A DNA stretch of 64,000 nucleotides from Lateolabrax maculatus (taxonomy: Eukaryota; Chordata; Actinopteri; Acropomatiformes; Lateolabracidae). Where the stretch lies: NCBI GenBank assembly GCA_031216445.1, contig CM062196.1, positions 3,108,001 through 3,172,000 on the forward strand. The letters are read 5' to 3'. The notes under the pieces were generated by a model, which was not told the origin of the DNA, did not search any database, and saw only the letters and a list, made by a program, of their open reading frames with translations. Within the stretch, counting starts at the first letter, position 1. Each line of letters starts with the position of its first letter. A program made the translations under genes and the position numbers. This document shows positions 14,601-27,808 of this stretch, one piece after another.

Positions 14601-16223
14601 ACCTGATCTGATTTTCTGAATCAGGATTACATTTCTTCCAGCACTAAACAAAGGCTTAAAGTTGTTACATGGCAACATTGTAAAATTTCAAATAAGCCAG
14701 ACAAAGGAGCAACCCACTTAACAGTTTTGATGAAATCAGTTTCAAAGAACGTCAATGCGAACAAAAATGAAATGCAATAGATTGTTTCACTGCAGGAGCC
14801 CAGACTTCCATTATTCTCAGAAAAAGAGAAATGGCTGTATCCTCTTCGCTCCAAGTGCTGGTCAGTTTAGGATTTTTGGTTGCGTGTGTGTGAATGTGAT
14901 CTTTTTTCTGCTTCCATTGTTTTGTCAGTTTTTAGTTCTTCAGTTCCACTAAAATAGATTTTTTTTTTTTAAGGTCCGTTCCCACATTCATGAAAACCCT
15001 CAAGCCGGTGCTGTGTGCACTCTCACTAAAGAAGGCTGACAATGGTATATTATTTTTTTTAAATATTGTAATCAATTCAAAACTTGTGTCCACTCAATAT
15101 AAAACTCACATTTACAATGTCAGTGCTGATAATTAGCCAGGTCACATTAAAACAAAGTAGGTACATTGTTTGCAAAGTAGATTTTTTTTATTGATTGATT
15201 CTCTGTACATAAATAAAATGCATATAAAGAGCAGAAGAATGCTGTTATCTAAAATGCAAATATGAAATGAGTTTCCAACTTTAATTTAAAAGTTTAATGT
15301 ACATTACTGATTTCAAAATGCTTTAGATGCATCTATAAAAATAAATGTACTCTTTGATAGAATATAGAGCTCCCAATATTTATGTTGGATGTCCTTTTTT
15401 TAATCTGAACCATGAAGTCACATATTTCATTTATACCTTAAAATCAAGGGATTATTGTATGTAATTTTTTCATTTATCCTTTATTTATTTTGTTTTAATT
15501 ACAAAAAATCAGATAACTTCAACTCCTTAAATATTTGGCTACTTTTAATATTATTATACATATTTTGTGTGACTGCACATTAAAATAAAACCTTTCCCAG
15601 AAACTCCAGACTCCGTTAATCCCTTCAAAAGAACAAAAATCTCACAATTTCCAAACCCTTCGTTTTGGTCTTCAGTACTGTGCTGTGTGTGAGTGGATCA
15701 GCTGATGCGTCTGCATGCTGCCTGAAGTTTAGTCACACGGACTCATCACTTTCAAAGCAATTTCTTAACGTGTCTAAGCACAGCATAATGACAGAATCAG
15801 TGTCATACTAAATCATTTGAGAATAACAAGGCTTTAACACAGAGCACTCTTACAATTACAACAAATACAGCAACATCCAGAGCGTGATCCATAAATCTGC
15901 AGAAATAAGGAACGGTAGCGTTGAGACTTCACATGTGGTTATGATGGGCCATATTTTCTCTCTCAACCCACAAGTCAGAGTCAATAAATGAGAAAAGAAC
16001 CAATGCTTACCATAAAACAGGCCTGCAACAATACAGTTACCGCTGGCTAACTCTATGTAACAGTGTGTGTGAGCGTACTGTATGTGTTTGAGTGTGTCTT
16101 GCGGCCTCCTTCCCCGGGACAGTGAGGTGCTGACTGACACTCGGGTAATGCTTTTGTATCTCTAAAAAACTTCAATGAGTCATGAGCAGGGTCCAGACAT
16201 ACTATGAATGTACACATGTCACT

Positions 16224-16247
16224 GAGAGAGAGAGAGAGAGAGAGAGA
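16224..16247. repeat. (GA)n microsatellite
   Basis: Twelve GA units in intron 4, a short purine/pyrimidine tract. Confidence 0.9.
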
Positions 16248-17959
16248 CGTATGGCTCTGAGACGTTCTCTCGCTCGCTCTCTGCAAGTTAAGACACAATC
16301 CAGACCAACAAAAGACGCTGCAACAGACTGTAAAACTATTCTGCAGCAGCAGGCATCACCAGCTGTGGGGGCTCACACTGAACCGACGAATATTTGTATA
16401 TTCAGTAGGCTATGAGGTTCATTTGTTAATAAAATGTTAGTAACTTGATAGTTGTATCCCAATATTTCTGTAGTTGGAAAGACAAGAAATAAATTAAATA
16501 TCGCTTGCAAAGTTATTTGTCTTATACAATTAGAATCGTGCTGCTCACTGTAAAAAAAAGCAATATTAAACTTTCTTTTTCGGTATACAAGGGTGGAAAA
16601 CACAATAGGAAATGTATAATTTAAAAGACAAGAAACCTTCCTAAATTTGTCAATTGATGATGAAAAATGTTCCTATTTGTTAGACCCTTAATATACTAAA
16701 TTATTAAACAAGAGATCACTTGATAATGAATATATTGTGTTAGATGCAAACCTAGAGGTTTCCAATGGCAGAAACTGAAGAAATATCTTTTTTTAGCAGA
16801 ACAGAAAAAAGTTAGTGCTCTGAACCTGAAACTTTAGATATTAGAATTTACCTAAAAATAATGTTATGAGTGGAGAAAAGGCTATATTTTCTGTTTTTAA
16901 CACTGTTTCAAGACTTTCATCCAGTATTTTTTATTAGAACAATATATACGGAGATCATTTTGGCCAAGATATTTACTATATGAAAGTTTCATAATATCAT
17001 TGTATCACACATTAAATTATTGTACCTCAATACTTTGGTGGTCGAGAGAACAATAAAGTACAGAAAGCTGATATCAAGTGTTACTCTTTGTTACAGTTCT
17101 CGTCCTGCCCTGCCCTATACAGTACATCACCAAGACACAAAATAGCAGAGTGACTTTCAAACACACTAGAAGAGTTATGTGCTTGAAACAACTTCAATCT
17201 ATTCCCATCACGGTGTCTCCACATGCTGAGCTGGCTGTGTATTGAGTACACAGGCGGCCAGACGCCATCACACCTGTGTATGATGGCGGTGGAGGGTCTG
17301 GCGAGCAGGAGGGTGTTTTTGTTCAAGTTCCACAGTTTACAGCCTCGCTGCCCGAGGCACGACAGTTTAATTTGACTATAATAAGATCAGCACGACAGAT
17401 TGGTTTCACTGCATCGGGCGAGACGCTTGACTTTTATTACAACAGGCATCACTTGGAGACTATTATTGTAAACGTTTAGCTGTGGTGGTGGCCTGCGCTG
17501 GCCGCACATGTATAAACACTCCAAGGTTAGATTACCGAGCCCGCTCTTCACCAGAGCAGATATTACCACGCCGGTGGCACGGAGACGTAGGAAAGATTTA
17601 GCATGGGAAGATCAAAATCCCAGGTGTATGTGTCTTTCTGTGCGTGTGTTTTTAATGGTCGTCACTGTCAAAATGACTGGCCGGTCAAGGGAAAGTGTGA
17701 ATACTGCCCTGGCCTGTGTTTGTGTATCTATGGCTTTTTTTCCCGTCATTATGTTCATAATTTGGGGAAGGAATGCTTGGGGGAACTGTTAGGAAAGTCA
17801 GGGGACCCTCAAGCTGCGCCGCTAAGATACGGCTACACCCGGATCATGACGGGTTCACCTACAGCAGAGACAGAAACTCACACACACAGAAAAAACCCGA
17901 CACCCACACTTCCCTGTCATTTCTTGCTTAATTCTCTGTAAGCGTTTAGTGTGAGTTTG

Positions 17960-18011
17960 TGTGCGTGCGTGCGTGTCTGTGTGTGTGTGTGTGTGTGTAT
18001 GTGTGTGTGTG
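17960..18011. repeat. Imperfect (GT)n microsatellite
   Basis: GT repeat with GCGT and TATG interruptions. Followed about 170 bp later by a (CATCAC)-like run near 18180. Confidence 0.9.
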
Positions 18012-19261
18012 GAAAGCAGAGAAAAGTAAAGAAAACAGTGGAGTGTTTTCTTTGGAGTTTGCCCACACTGCACACACACAGACGGAGGAGAGCAGAGATT
18101 ATCTCCTGACTAATCGTGTTTTCTCCATGCGATGCCACTTATCATCGCCCACTCGCCCGCCCACCCCCTTCCGTCATCTTCATCATCACCATCACCACGG
18201 GTGTACGTTGGGATGCAAACATGTGCTCAGGGCGCCCCAAATGGCTGCGCAGACGTGTGCACGCACTCGCCGACGCATTTAGCGATAAAACACACATGCA
18301 CAAATATCACTCATATCTCAGGGTCACTGAGTGCAGCTTAAGCATGTCTGCAACGCGCCATCCGTTAAGAGGGCACTTTCAAAAGTGATTTACACGCCTG
18401 AGAGGGGGCCCGCCACGGTTTCATCCTAAAGTAAACAGCTCGGAGATGTTTTTGACTTCAAAATGGTTTTCTGCCCAACCCTGACTCAGCAACATTGATA
18501 ACTTTATAAAACAGATATCTATAGCTGAAGTAATGGCTGAACAAACCATTAGTAAATACAATCATTTATAAGGCGAGAATGCTAAAATTGAATTGGCTCC
18601 AGCCTCTCAAATGTGAGGATTTGTTGTTTTATATAATTGTCAAATGAATATCTTTGGCTTTTGGTCTGTTTGTGAACAAAACAAGAAACTTGGGAACTCA
18701 TGATGGGCATTATTGGGCACCATTTACAATTAATCATGATTTATTTTGTTAACATTTGGTACCCGGCCAATAAATAAGCAGGCCAATATTTGACAATATT
18801 AGTTTATCACAGCTATATCAGCACTTATGCCTGTCAGTAACTAACAAGAAACTCTAGTACAGAAATGCCCAAAATATGTTTGAGGTAGGTGACAAAACAA
18901 GTAGCTGTTCTACAGTTTTTGATCATGACACAACCTTCCTCAGCAGATGTAGTTCTCCCAGTTGTCATGAAATTGTAGATGTTTACTTTCCATTTCATTA
19001 ACACAGAAAGTGTATTCTTGTGCGAGCTACTATAATGTCCAACGTTAAGAATTCATTTTCAATCTCAATGTTTGAGGTCATTTAGAACCAGTGTCGGCAT
19101 TACATAGTTTGTCCACTTTTTAAACTGTAAAATGTCCCACTAAAGACAATCTTGGTCACAATACTACAATAACAAAACTTAAAGGAGATTGTTACCTGAT
19201 TTTGATTGTTAAATATCAATATGGTATTGGCCTCTAAAATCCAGTATCAGTCAGGCACTGT

Positions 19262-19335
19262 TGCAATTGACTGAAAAATAATCAAGACATTATTGAAGAT
19301 GAAGAAACAATCGTTAACTACAGCCCTACAGATAA
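19262..19335 (-). mobile_element. hAT-like MITE end fragment
   Basis: The minus strand reads GGGCTGTAGTTAACGATTGT, matching the terminal part of the dispersed family also seen at 30020 and 39485 (GCTGCAACTAA then GATTATTT). Only the end is preserved here. Confidence 0.4.
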
Positions 19336-20202
19336 CCTCAGTTCAGTTTCTCTTTATGTTGAACGATTACACAACCGTTGGCTGATTTATGTGATTATGA
19401 TGATGAAACCAGGTTGGCTTCAAAAACAAATACAAGAAACTATCTGCAGGATGAGCTCAGGAAGGCCGAGAGGTTACCAGCTTTGAGTCAACAGTTGTGA
19501 GTCGGCGGGCTCGTGGCACTTGAGCGATGCCTCACATGTCCGTCAGTCTCACCCCGTCTGTCCATCTGCCTAACCTGCCACACCAAACGCCAGCGCCGGT
19601 GATTGATGATACCGTGGAAAAAACATTCTTCTCTGTGACAGAATCAACGTTCACAAATTACAGAGGAAGAGCCATTTATCACACTTTACGACCAGCTTCT
19701 CACACTGCCCGGGACATTTCTCACCACTACATGTGATACCTGTGCTAATGATGATAATAAGGAGGAGTAATTATGATCTTAAATACAATCCTACAGCAGC
19801 CTGAGGGCAAGGAGGGACACTTATGTAGCCACATTTACACCTCTGAAAGATCCAGAGACACTTAAAGAGTCAATTTAAACAAAGAATATTGAGATTTTCC
19901 ACTGTAGCTAAGATGGAAAAAGTGAGAGTCCAAACAGCCGAGGCAGGAAGGCAGAGAGGAACAATGAACAAGTGCTGATAGTTTGATTAATGATCATTTA
20001 TTTCTATTTGCCACTCATACATCTGGAAGCACCGAACTGCTGGACAGAAGGTATACGGGCCATGTGTGTGACCACACACTCACCTCCTGATTCATACACA
20101 CACTCAAAGACATTGGTTAACAACACCACGATAAAGAGGGGTGTTTATATATGTTTAATTCACGTTTTAATCCTTATTTATATGTTATTATCATAACTTA
20201 GA

Positions 20203-20749
20203 AGCACTATAGGGCCAAAAGCATGTGGACATCCTTATCAAGGTAAAAGGTAGAATAGACAAAGTATATACTTTTGTGTACTTTTGGTCTGGGGCTGTTT
20301 CATGGTCACGGTTTGGCTACAGCTGCACGTCATACCGGAGTTAATGTAACTCAAATTTTCTGACAGATATATTTGACTTGGCACTTGGCTGAAAACCAAA
20401 CAAACATGGCCGCCTTATGTCAACCAAAGTCCATCATTCAATGTGATTAAATCCATATTTAGTGGATATAGTGTTACATTGTCAATGCACCGTCTTTACC
20501 ATTCATCCCATTTGATGTGAACACACCGTTATCGCCCAACACCAGTGGTCGACTTCGCTAATGATAATGAGGCTGAATGGGAGCAAATCCCTGCAGGCAG
20601 GTTCCAAAATCTTGTGTAAAGCCTGAAGCCAGAAGAGCGGAGGCTGTTATAGAGGCAGATTAATTCCCATGGATTTGTAAGGACATGTTCAGCAATAACA
20701 CATAGGTGTAATGTTTGGGTGTCTGAATACTTTTGGCCATGTAGTGTAT
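20203..20749. mobile_element. Tc1/mariner-like MITE
   Basis: The two ends form imperfect terminal inverted repeats of about 30 bp. The left end reads CACTATAGGGCCAAAAGCAT and the reverse complement of the right end reads CACTACATGGCCAAAAGTAT. This pattern is typical of non-autonomous Tc1-like elements abundant in teleosts. No transposase reading frame is present; the 78-codon open frame inside it is not a transposase I recognise. The assignment rests on the ends only. Confidence 0.65.
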
Positions 20750-21883
20750 TTATCACGTACTTCATGTGATCTTGTGAGAATTATCTCATAGTGTTTTATC
20801 TGTTTTTTTTTGGCTTTTTTTTGGTCTCATCCAGAGGTTTTAAAGTTGTTTTTGAAAGGCGCTATATAAATGGAGGTACGTTCAACTTTGCAAATTCACA
20901 AACAGGGTTACAGTAGAACAACGTTACGAGGATTACTTTTCATATCTTTTACTTCAGTCTCTCAAACTCAACGTGGACTAATTTGGAACAATGTTCGAGC
21001 GCCACTTGAATGGAGACGGGTTGAATTTGAGTCACAAAGTCATTTGATCCAGGGAATGAATGCCGATAGTACCCTTTCCCACTAAAGACAAAAGCCAGAT
21101 GCAAGTGGGGTTTTGTGTCCATTCTTAACACTCCTCACTGTTGATGAATAGTTCACTGAGCAGCTGTGCTCGCTGTTTATTGTACCCGAACATCCTGCTC
21201 TCTCTATGAGAATAAAGGCCTGTTTGTTTGGTTGACAGGAGACAAGGTAAGAGTGGCCCAACCCTCCATACAGGTATGACAGCCTGATTTAGAGCTTCAA
21301 TTAAAAACACACAGGCAAAGGCCGCAGCCTACACACACAAAGCAGCTACAGATAAAACAAAATTCCACAATGTTCAATAACACCTTCATTAAGTCAACGA
21401 AAGACTAAAACGATTACACTCATCTAGATTAGCATCTAATGTCGTAACTCATCCACTCGTCTCTGCCCTCGATTCAAACTCTGCCTCTCCTCGTCTTGTT
21501 TTTGTTCCCCGATCCTCATTCCATGTTGTGATCCAAACAAGTGAGATCATCGCTCATTACAGCAGGCATTTTGTAAATAGATTTGCAATCCTCAAATTAC
21601 CCAACAGACAAACGTTTCTATCATGGAGTACATCCACACACTCTAAAGGGAACGGTACCCTTTGGAACGATTACAGGTTGTGACACTCTTAAAAGGGAAT
21701 TTACAGATTGTGAAATAACAATTACACCACCCTTGTCAGGGGCCCTGCCTTTCATCCCAAATTGGAGTTTAACATCATCATTTTCTTTTCGAAACCGTTA
21801 GAAACAATAGCTTCTGAGCTGTGTACGACCAAACGAAATTGCTGAATTATACAAACATGCCATTAGCAGGGGAGGTGGTGGTG

Positions 21884-21902
21884 GTGTGTGTGTGTGTGTG
21901 TG
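21884..21902. repeat. Short (TG)n tract
   Basis: About nine TG units after GGTGGTGGTG, followed by TGAG-interrupted copies to about 21915. Confidence 0.8.
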
Positions 21903-24049
21903 AGTGTGTGAGTGTTGTATCCACGAGGGTGTGAACACACAGCAGAGAGTGGGCAGCAGCAGTCAGGACTTGTGTTCGCAGATTAACAGCACTGTTTACT
22001 GTGAGTAATGAGCTTATGTCACTTATGGAAGGATTGAGTGAGGCTGCATCTTTTCACTGTGTGTCACAGCCAGTGTGGGTGTTTCTGAATAGAGTGTAAT
22101 TAAAAGGCTGCACTGATGACAGAATAAGAGATATTATGACTGATTTTGTTTATGAAATCATAATAAAGTCTAGGTGCAGTTTAACAGCCAAACAAGTGAA
22201 AACACATCAAAAAATTCACAGATGTTTTCATGCATCTGTACTAAGCCGTCCTGCTTGTGGGTATATAGTCAGTGAGTCTGCTCAGAAAAATCCCTTTGTA
22301 CACATGATATAATGTTTATCTAAACACCACTATGTATGCACACTGGAGAAAAATACCAATACTGACAAATCTCTGTGTCAACTGAGTTGTATGTCTCCAT
22401 GTTCATTGTATAAACTCATCTTGACTGAACGGTATGTCGGATTCACACAGGTATTTTTATCACAGGTGTGATTTACCCTCCCTTTACTGGAAGCAATACC
22501 AGCAATGCTTACTGATAACTGATGCTTTATCAAACAGCACACAGCATGTGCATGAAGCACACACGGGAGACATTTACTCCTGTAATACTAAACATCCACT
22601 CAACATACAAATTCTAAATTATACATTTTGTAGTTTGAATACAGTCATATTCACCTACCTCATGTATATAGAGTAACCTGTTACATTAATCGTTCCATAT
22701 CTATTCCAGTATCTTTGTACTATCCTCTTCTTGTTTACAATTCTCATTGTTGTTTTTTAAATATATACTTTTATATATACAGTATATCTATATGTGTACA
22801 TAGTAGTTAAATGTTTATGTTACATTGAGAGCAATGAAGAAACGGGAGTCAAATTCGTGGTATGTGTACACATACTTGGCATAATTCTGATTCTGGCTGC
22901 AGATGCGTCCACATTACAAGAGAGGCCTTCAGTGAAGCCACAATGTCAAAACTAAGACCAAACCCTATAGTTACAGACTACATTAAGTACTGCAGAGCAT
23001 ATGTAAATCATCCAAATGACAGAAATGTGGCAAACATATTTAAACTGTGACGGTTGTGGTCATTTAAATATCAAAGACAACCAAATATGCAGACTGAGGG
23101 AGTGGGAAATATCTGTGACAGCTATTCGGTTTAAGTGAAGGTTTTTTTATTATTTAAAAATGTAATTTCAGTTGTCAGAAGGTTTTAAAAAACGTTTTGA
23201 ATTTTAACCAAAATGCAATGGATGCTGGGAAGCATGCTAATAAGATGTGTCCTAATAACTTAATTTGGTAATTAAACAATTAGTTGGACATATCATTCAA
23301 TTTTGAATTGTGAATGACATTAAACTAAAGAAAAAAGATGAGTTAACTTAATTGCATTACTTTTACAGTGTAAGTGCTGTTATGACATATTTTGTTGTTG
23401 GTTACACTTTACAACAAATTGGCTGTTTCTGTCAGTCCAAACATTTCCAGTTGAGGAAAATCTGATGCTATTTGTGGTGTCCCATTTATAGCTTCAAACC
23501 TTGCTTTTGGCAATCTACTACACAAGTATTTATTTAGATACAGATAGAGATATAAAGATATAATAATGAAACTAACTATGAAACTTAGACTATAATTGTA
23601 GGTTAGCTATAATTATCAAGAAAAACAAATCTTTTCATGCAGCACTTTCACACAAAGGCAGGGTATTAGAATTATCTGACGAAGAATCTCTTAAACCATG
23701 ACATGCCTTGTTCAGTGATCACACAGCCATCAGAGCTCCAGATAAATCATTACAGGACATCCAGTATGAAGCTATAAAGCTGATTATTACTGCCAAATGT
23801 CTCCCTGGAGGACATAGCAACTGGAAGATTGATGAGTTTGATAAATATTTAGTGTAATCCCTGGTTACCGTCTTTTCACCTCAGCTCTCCCCTCTCACTA
23901 ACGACACCAAACTAATTAAGCACACGATCCCAGCTTTGTGTGTTTATTGTGGTAAGTATCGTTCTGACAAACACGCTACAGGCTACCGTCAATCACTATT
24001 CACAGAGATAAAAATGGAATAAATGACATGCAGTAAGAGGGAGAAAGAA

Positions 24050-24112
24050 AGTTAGACGGAGAGAGAAAGAGAGACAGAGAGAGAGGGAGAGAGGAAGAGA
24101 CAGAGGGATGAT
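24050..24112. repeat. GA-rich polypurine tract
   Basis: Plus strand is almost all purine, made of GAGA, GAAAGA and GACAGA words. It could adopt a triplex-type structure, but it is imperfect. Confidence 0.7.
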
Positions 24113-24276
24113 GTAGCAGATGAGGAAAACAATCCTACAATTTCTTAAAAGTGGCAACATATTTCCAGTTTGGATCTATTTCCTGTCTAATTTTGCAGTC
24201 TTTCCTTTGTCTGGTTTCCCTTTTATTTCTTTTGGGTGATTTGAATGAACAAGCTGAAAAGTAAGCACTAACTGAC

Positions 24277-24440
24277 GAGCTGTAACCGTGAACTATGCCT
24301 CCCTCTCATTCATCTACCTGTAGAGGAGCTGTAACCGTGAACTATGCCTCCCTCTCATTCATCTACCTGTAGAGGAGCTGTAACCGTGAACTATGCCTCC
24401 CTCTCATTCATCTACCTGTAGAGGAGCTGTAATGTGACAG
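24277..24440. repeat. 49-bp minisatellite, three full copies
   Basis: A 49-bp unit beginning GAGCTGTAACCGTGAACTAT starts at 24277, 24326 and 24375, with a truncated fourth start at 24424 that diverges after GAGCTGTAA. The three copies look identical by eye, indicating a recent expansion. It lies in GMDS intron 4 and has no open frame of note. Confidence 0.9.
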
Positions 24441-24599
24441 ATTGACCTGCAGAGGGCCTCATCCAGACCTGGAGCCTGAAACTAAGTTTTGATCATTAAA
24501 ACAGCCAAAACCACAGGGACACTGAACCCTGCACCAAAGTATTTGACAGATTTTAAACTTCTTGAATAAGAAATTATAAGAAAGGAAATAGTTTTGTCC

Positions 24600-25400
24600 A
24601 GAAAATGTCAATTATAGTTTTCCAGAGCCAAATGTGGCAACTTCAAAATCAGTCCAACACCCAAAATATTCAGTTCACTGTCACTTATGACAAAGAAAAG
24701 CAACAAACCCACACGCTTCAGAAGCTGGAACCAGAGAAAGTTTAGCATTTTCATGTGAAAAATAACTAATGAAAAATGATTACATTTCTGTCGATCGACT
24801 AATTGATTAATCAGCAAATTGTTTCAACTTTACAGACGTTTTCTACATCAAGCACAATGAGTATTATTTTCCTTATCGATTAGTCTGTCAGCTACTTTTT
24901 AAATAATCACCAATGCATTTTTGTTAAAATGTCAGAAAAGAATCCAAGGTGATGTTTTTAAATTGCTTGTTTTGTCCAACCAGCAGTCAACAAGCAAAGA
25001 TATTCAGTTTACAGTCACATAAAAACAGGGAAGCAGCAAACCATCATACTTGAGAAGCTGCAACAGGCAAATATTTGATATTTTTAAATGCTTAATGATA
25101 AAATAATCGATAAATAAGTATTATCAAAATTATTATAACATGTTTATTTTGTTCTTTTATACTTGTAAAGCAGTTTTAAGTCCAATGTATATTATTTACT
25201 TTGTTATCAAAAAACCATACTAACAAAATAGTTCAAAACACATAAATTGCAAAGCTCCATTATTTTGATTTAAACCCACAATGATATGAAACACAGGAAA
25301 GTAGCAAATCCTCACATTTGAGAAGCTGAGTATCATAACTGTTGGTTGACAAATCTATTAATAGTTATTATCTATTATCTATTAATAGCACTCTGATTTT
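24600..25400. mobile_element. Cluster of three related hAT-like MITE fragments
   Basis: Three degraded copies lie one after another, at about 24600-24835, 24860-25110 and 25250-25400. Shared words are ATTCAGTT(CA/TA)C followed by a GTCA, AAGCAGCAAAC or AAGCAACAAAC, GAGAAGCTG or CAGAAGCTGG, then TCGATxxACTAAT near an end. The same family recurs at 30020-30325 and 39485-39700. It matches the abundant teleost repeat whose ends read GGCTGCAACTAACGATTA; family naming is from memory. Confidence 0.55.
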
Positions 25401-26420
25401 AATGCCTATTCTAATGATTATGCTGTTGTCTATTTTGTTATGGAGTGTAAAAAAAGAAACATGTAAAAATAATTAAGAATAGATCACTCACAATAAAGTT
25501 GCATCCTATAAAGTACATTTTACTCCCTACACCTGACTGGGACCAGCTGCTGTTTAATGCTTGACTGAAGTCCTGCCTGAAACTATCAGGGGAGTCATCC
25601 ACAGTGGCTCACTGCTGCCATCTATAAATCACAGGTGAAACTACATCTGCACAGTTTATCTTGGCTTCTGTATGTCACACGAACAAGGCAGTTGATCTGG
25701 AATATCTGTGGTTTGATTTAAGATGCAGACTTAGATGCAATCATATTTAGCTTTGCGATACTATTTATTGACTCAGTGTATTTACTTAACAAACCTCAAA
25801 AAGTGCGTGTGTCGTCCCCCCCCCCCTTCCTCTCCTTTCCTAAACTGCATGTTTCCATGTGTTACAACCTCGCTGGAAAACAGAAAAAGAACTGACTCAT
25901 GAGTGGAGCAACAAATCTGACCCACAAAGCACAACCACAAAACATTCCCTGACTCCAAACGAGGAAAGTGCAGACTTGTTTCTCTTGGCACAAAAGGGTC
26001 TATTCTTAAGCTAAAGTTCACTTTCGATCCAGGCCAGGCAGGCTGTCTTGTATGAAGGCCTAACCTTTCAAAACAGGGATCGGCCTGCTCAGGGAGTTAT
26101 TCTGACCGCTGACTACCAGGCCACCAACGCGACACAGTCCCGTTTCTGCTCATTGAATGGGCTGGACGCATGAGAAAATGTGGGCACAGAGATTATACTG
26201 CATCTCCATCGGGCCAAAAACCACCAGGATTCTGGTTCTGAAAGGCAATTTTAAAACAATGGAAAACATGGCACCTTAAATACACACAAACCGCACACAT
26301 GCAACTAATGAGTCCTAAGAGACAGAAAACACATACTTCAGTGGGGGAATGTGCTAATTTGGTTCCAGGCGAGTCTTTATCCCAGCGAGATACACACACC
26401 GCCTCAAGCGTGCCACTGAG

Positions 26421-26525
26421 GGCTGATTGGACGGGAATAATGTAAACACCAATCAGAGAGTGAGTAAACCCGGCCAATGGGCTGTTACAGAGACGAAACC
26501 GCTCATTATTCATGGAGGGGTTTAC
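26421..26525. promoter_or_regulatory. CCAAT-box triplet with a forkhead motif
   Basis: Within 60 bp there are three CCAAT boxes: ATTGG at 26426-26430 (minus), CCAAT at 26449-26453 (plus) and CCAAT at 26474-26478 (plus). A perfect forkhead word TGTAAACA lies at 26441-26448 between the first two. Clustered CCAAT boxes at such spacing are typical of NF-Y bound promoters or enhancers. It sits deep in intron 4 far from any exon, so an enhancer or a cryptic promoter is inferred, not shown. Confidence 0.35.
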
Positions 26526-27739
26526 AAAGCGCTGTTCGGTGAAAACCAGGTTTCCCCTAAAACTTTATGAACTAAGGAAAAATCTTTGTATCAATGAACT
26601 TTTGAGATAATCCAATAGGGTTTTGACCAAGAAGCAAGAAAATGAGGAATGAGCATTTTCAAAACGATCATTGCCCTATGAGAACCGTTCCTCTCAAAAC
26701 TTTCAGTTTACCCTGAAGTAAGGAACATCGTCTTTGTGGCGATGCATTTTGCAGAAAATCTAATGGGTTTTGTAAGGTTTTCTTTTACCCTGAGAAGGTA
26801 GCGAATTTGTGTTTACAAAATGGCAGTCACTGTACTGTGGAAGCCATGTTTCTCTTTAATGTCAACACTTTATGAACAATGGAAAAATCTTTTTGTTTTA
26901 AGTGACATTTTGGGCATAATCTAATGGCCTTTTAGTTTTAATGGCCTAAGAAGCAGGAAAGTCTTAAGCCTCATGTCAACACATTTTTGACATAATCCAA
27001 TAGGAGAGAGTTTTATTAGCCTCAGAAGAATTATCTCAACCCATAAAGGAGCATTTAATGGTTTAGTTTATCTGAAAACAAAAGTCACCAAATTTGGAAG
27101 CACATGGTTTTCGCTGGAAAGGAAAGTTACGCTTTTTTGGAGCAGAATTGGCAAGTGTTGGGTAGAAAAATGTATCCTCAACAGTTAGAGGGCTAATAAG
27201 GCAGAAAATTGTGGGTCTAAACACTCCACAACATCCCCTACACACACATCACACGCTACTGTATGACACACAGGAAGTCAAAACAACTGAATCACATTAC
27301 TAACGAGTTACAAGGATTGCATAACATACACAACTGTAGTAAGTAGTGGTATTACCGCCTGTGTATGAGAGTAAACTGCTGGCGGGCTGCACAATACCCA
27401 CTTTAGGCCTATAAACGCATCAACACACCAAGCAAACACTGCAGAGCTTTGTGGGGAAACAGGCGTGTTAAATCCTGTGTGTGTCTCTGGCGTGGGAGCC
27501 TCTGCAAACCCGGATGGGGGAGAGACCAAAGGGTAGCAGAGAGAGAGCGAGCAGTAAGAAGATAATAGGATGATGATGAGTCCTTCTAAGGGAGGAATTC
27601 GGATATGGATAATGAAGGATATAGATGAAGGAAGTCTGTCTCCTGAATGCAATCTGCACTTTTGTCTTCAAAAGCGATCAAAAACAATGAAGTGGAAAGG
27701 TAGTGCTGCTTCATTTCATCTACCCTCTCACCTCCCAAA

Positions 27740-27808
27740 ACTCTTTCCACCTTCTCTCTCTCTTCACCTACCCCTCCTCCTCCCCCTCCTCCCCCTCCTC
27801 CTCTCTCC
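27740..27808. repeat. Polypyrimidine tract (CTCC-rich)
   Basis: Plus strand is nearly pure C/T, with repeated CTCCTCC and CCCCCTCC words. Mirror-like polypurine/polypyrimidine DNA of this type can form H-DNA. The proline/leucine open frame through it is a by-product. Confidence 0.7.
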
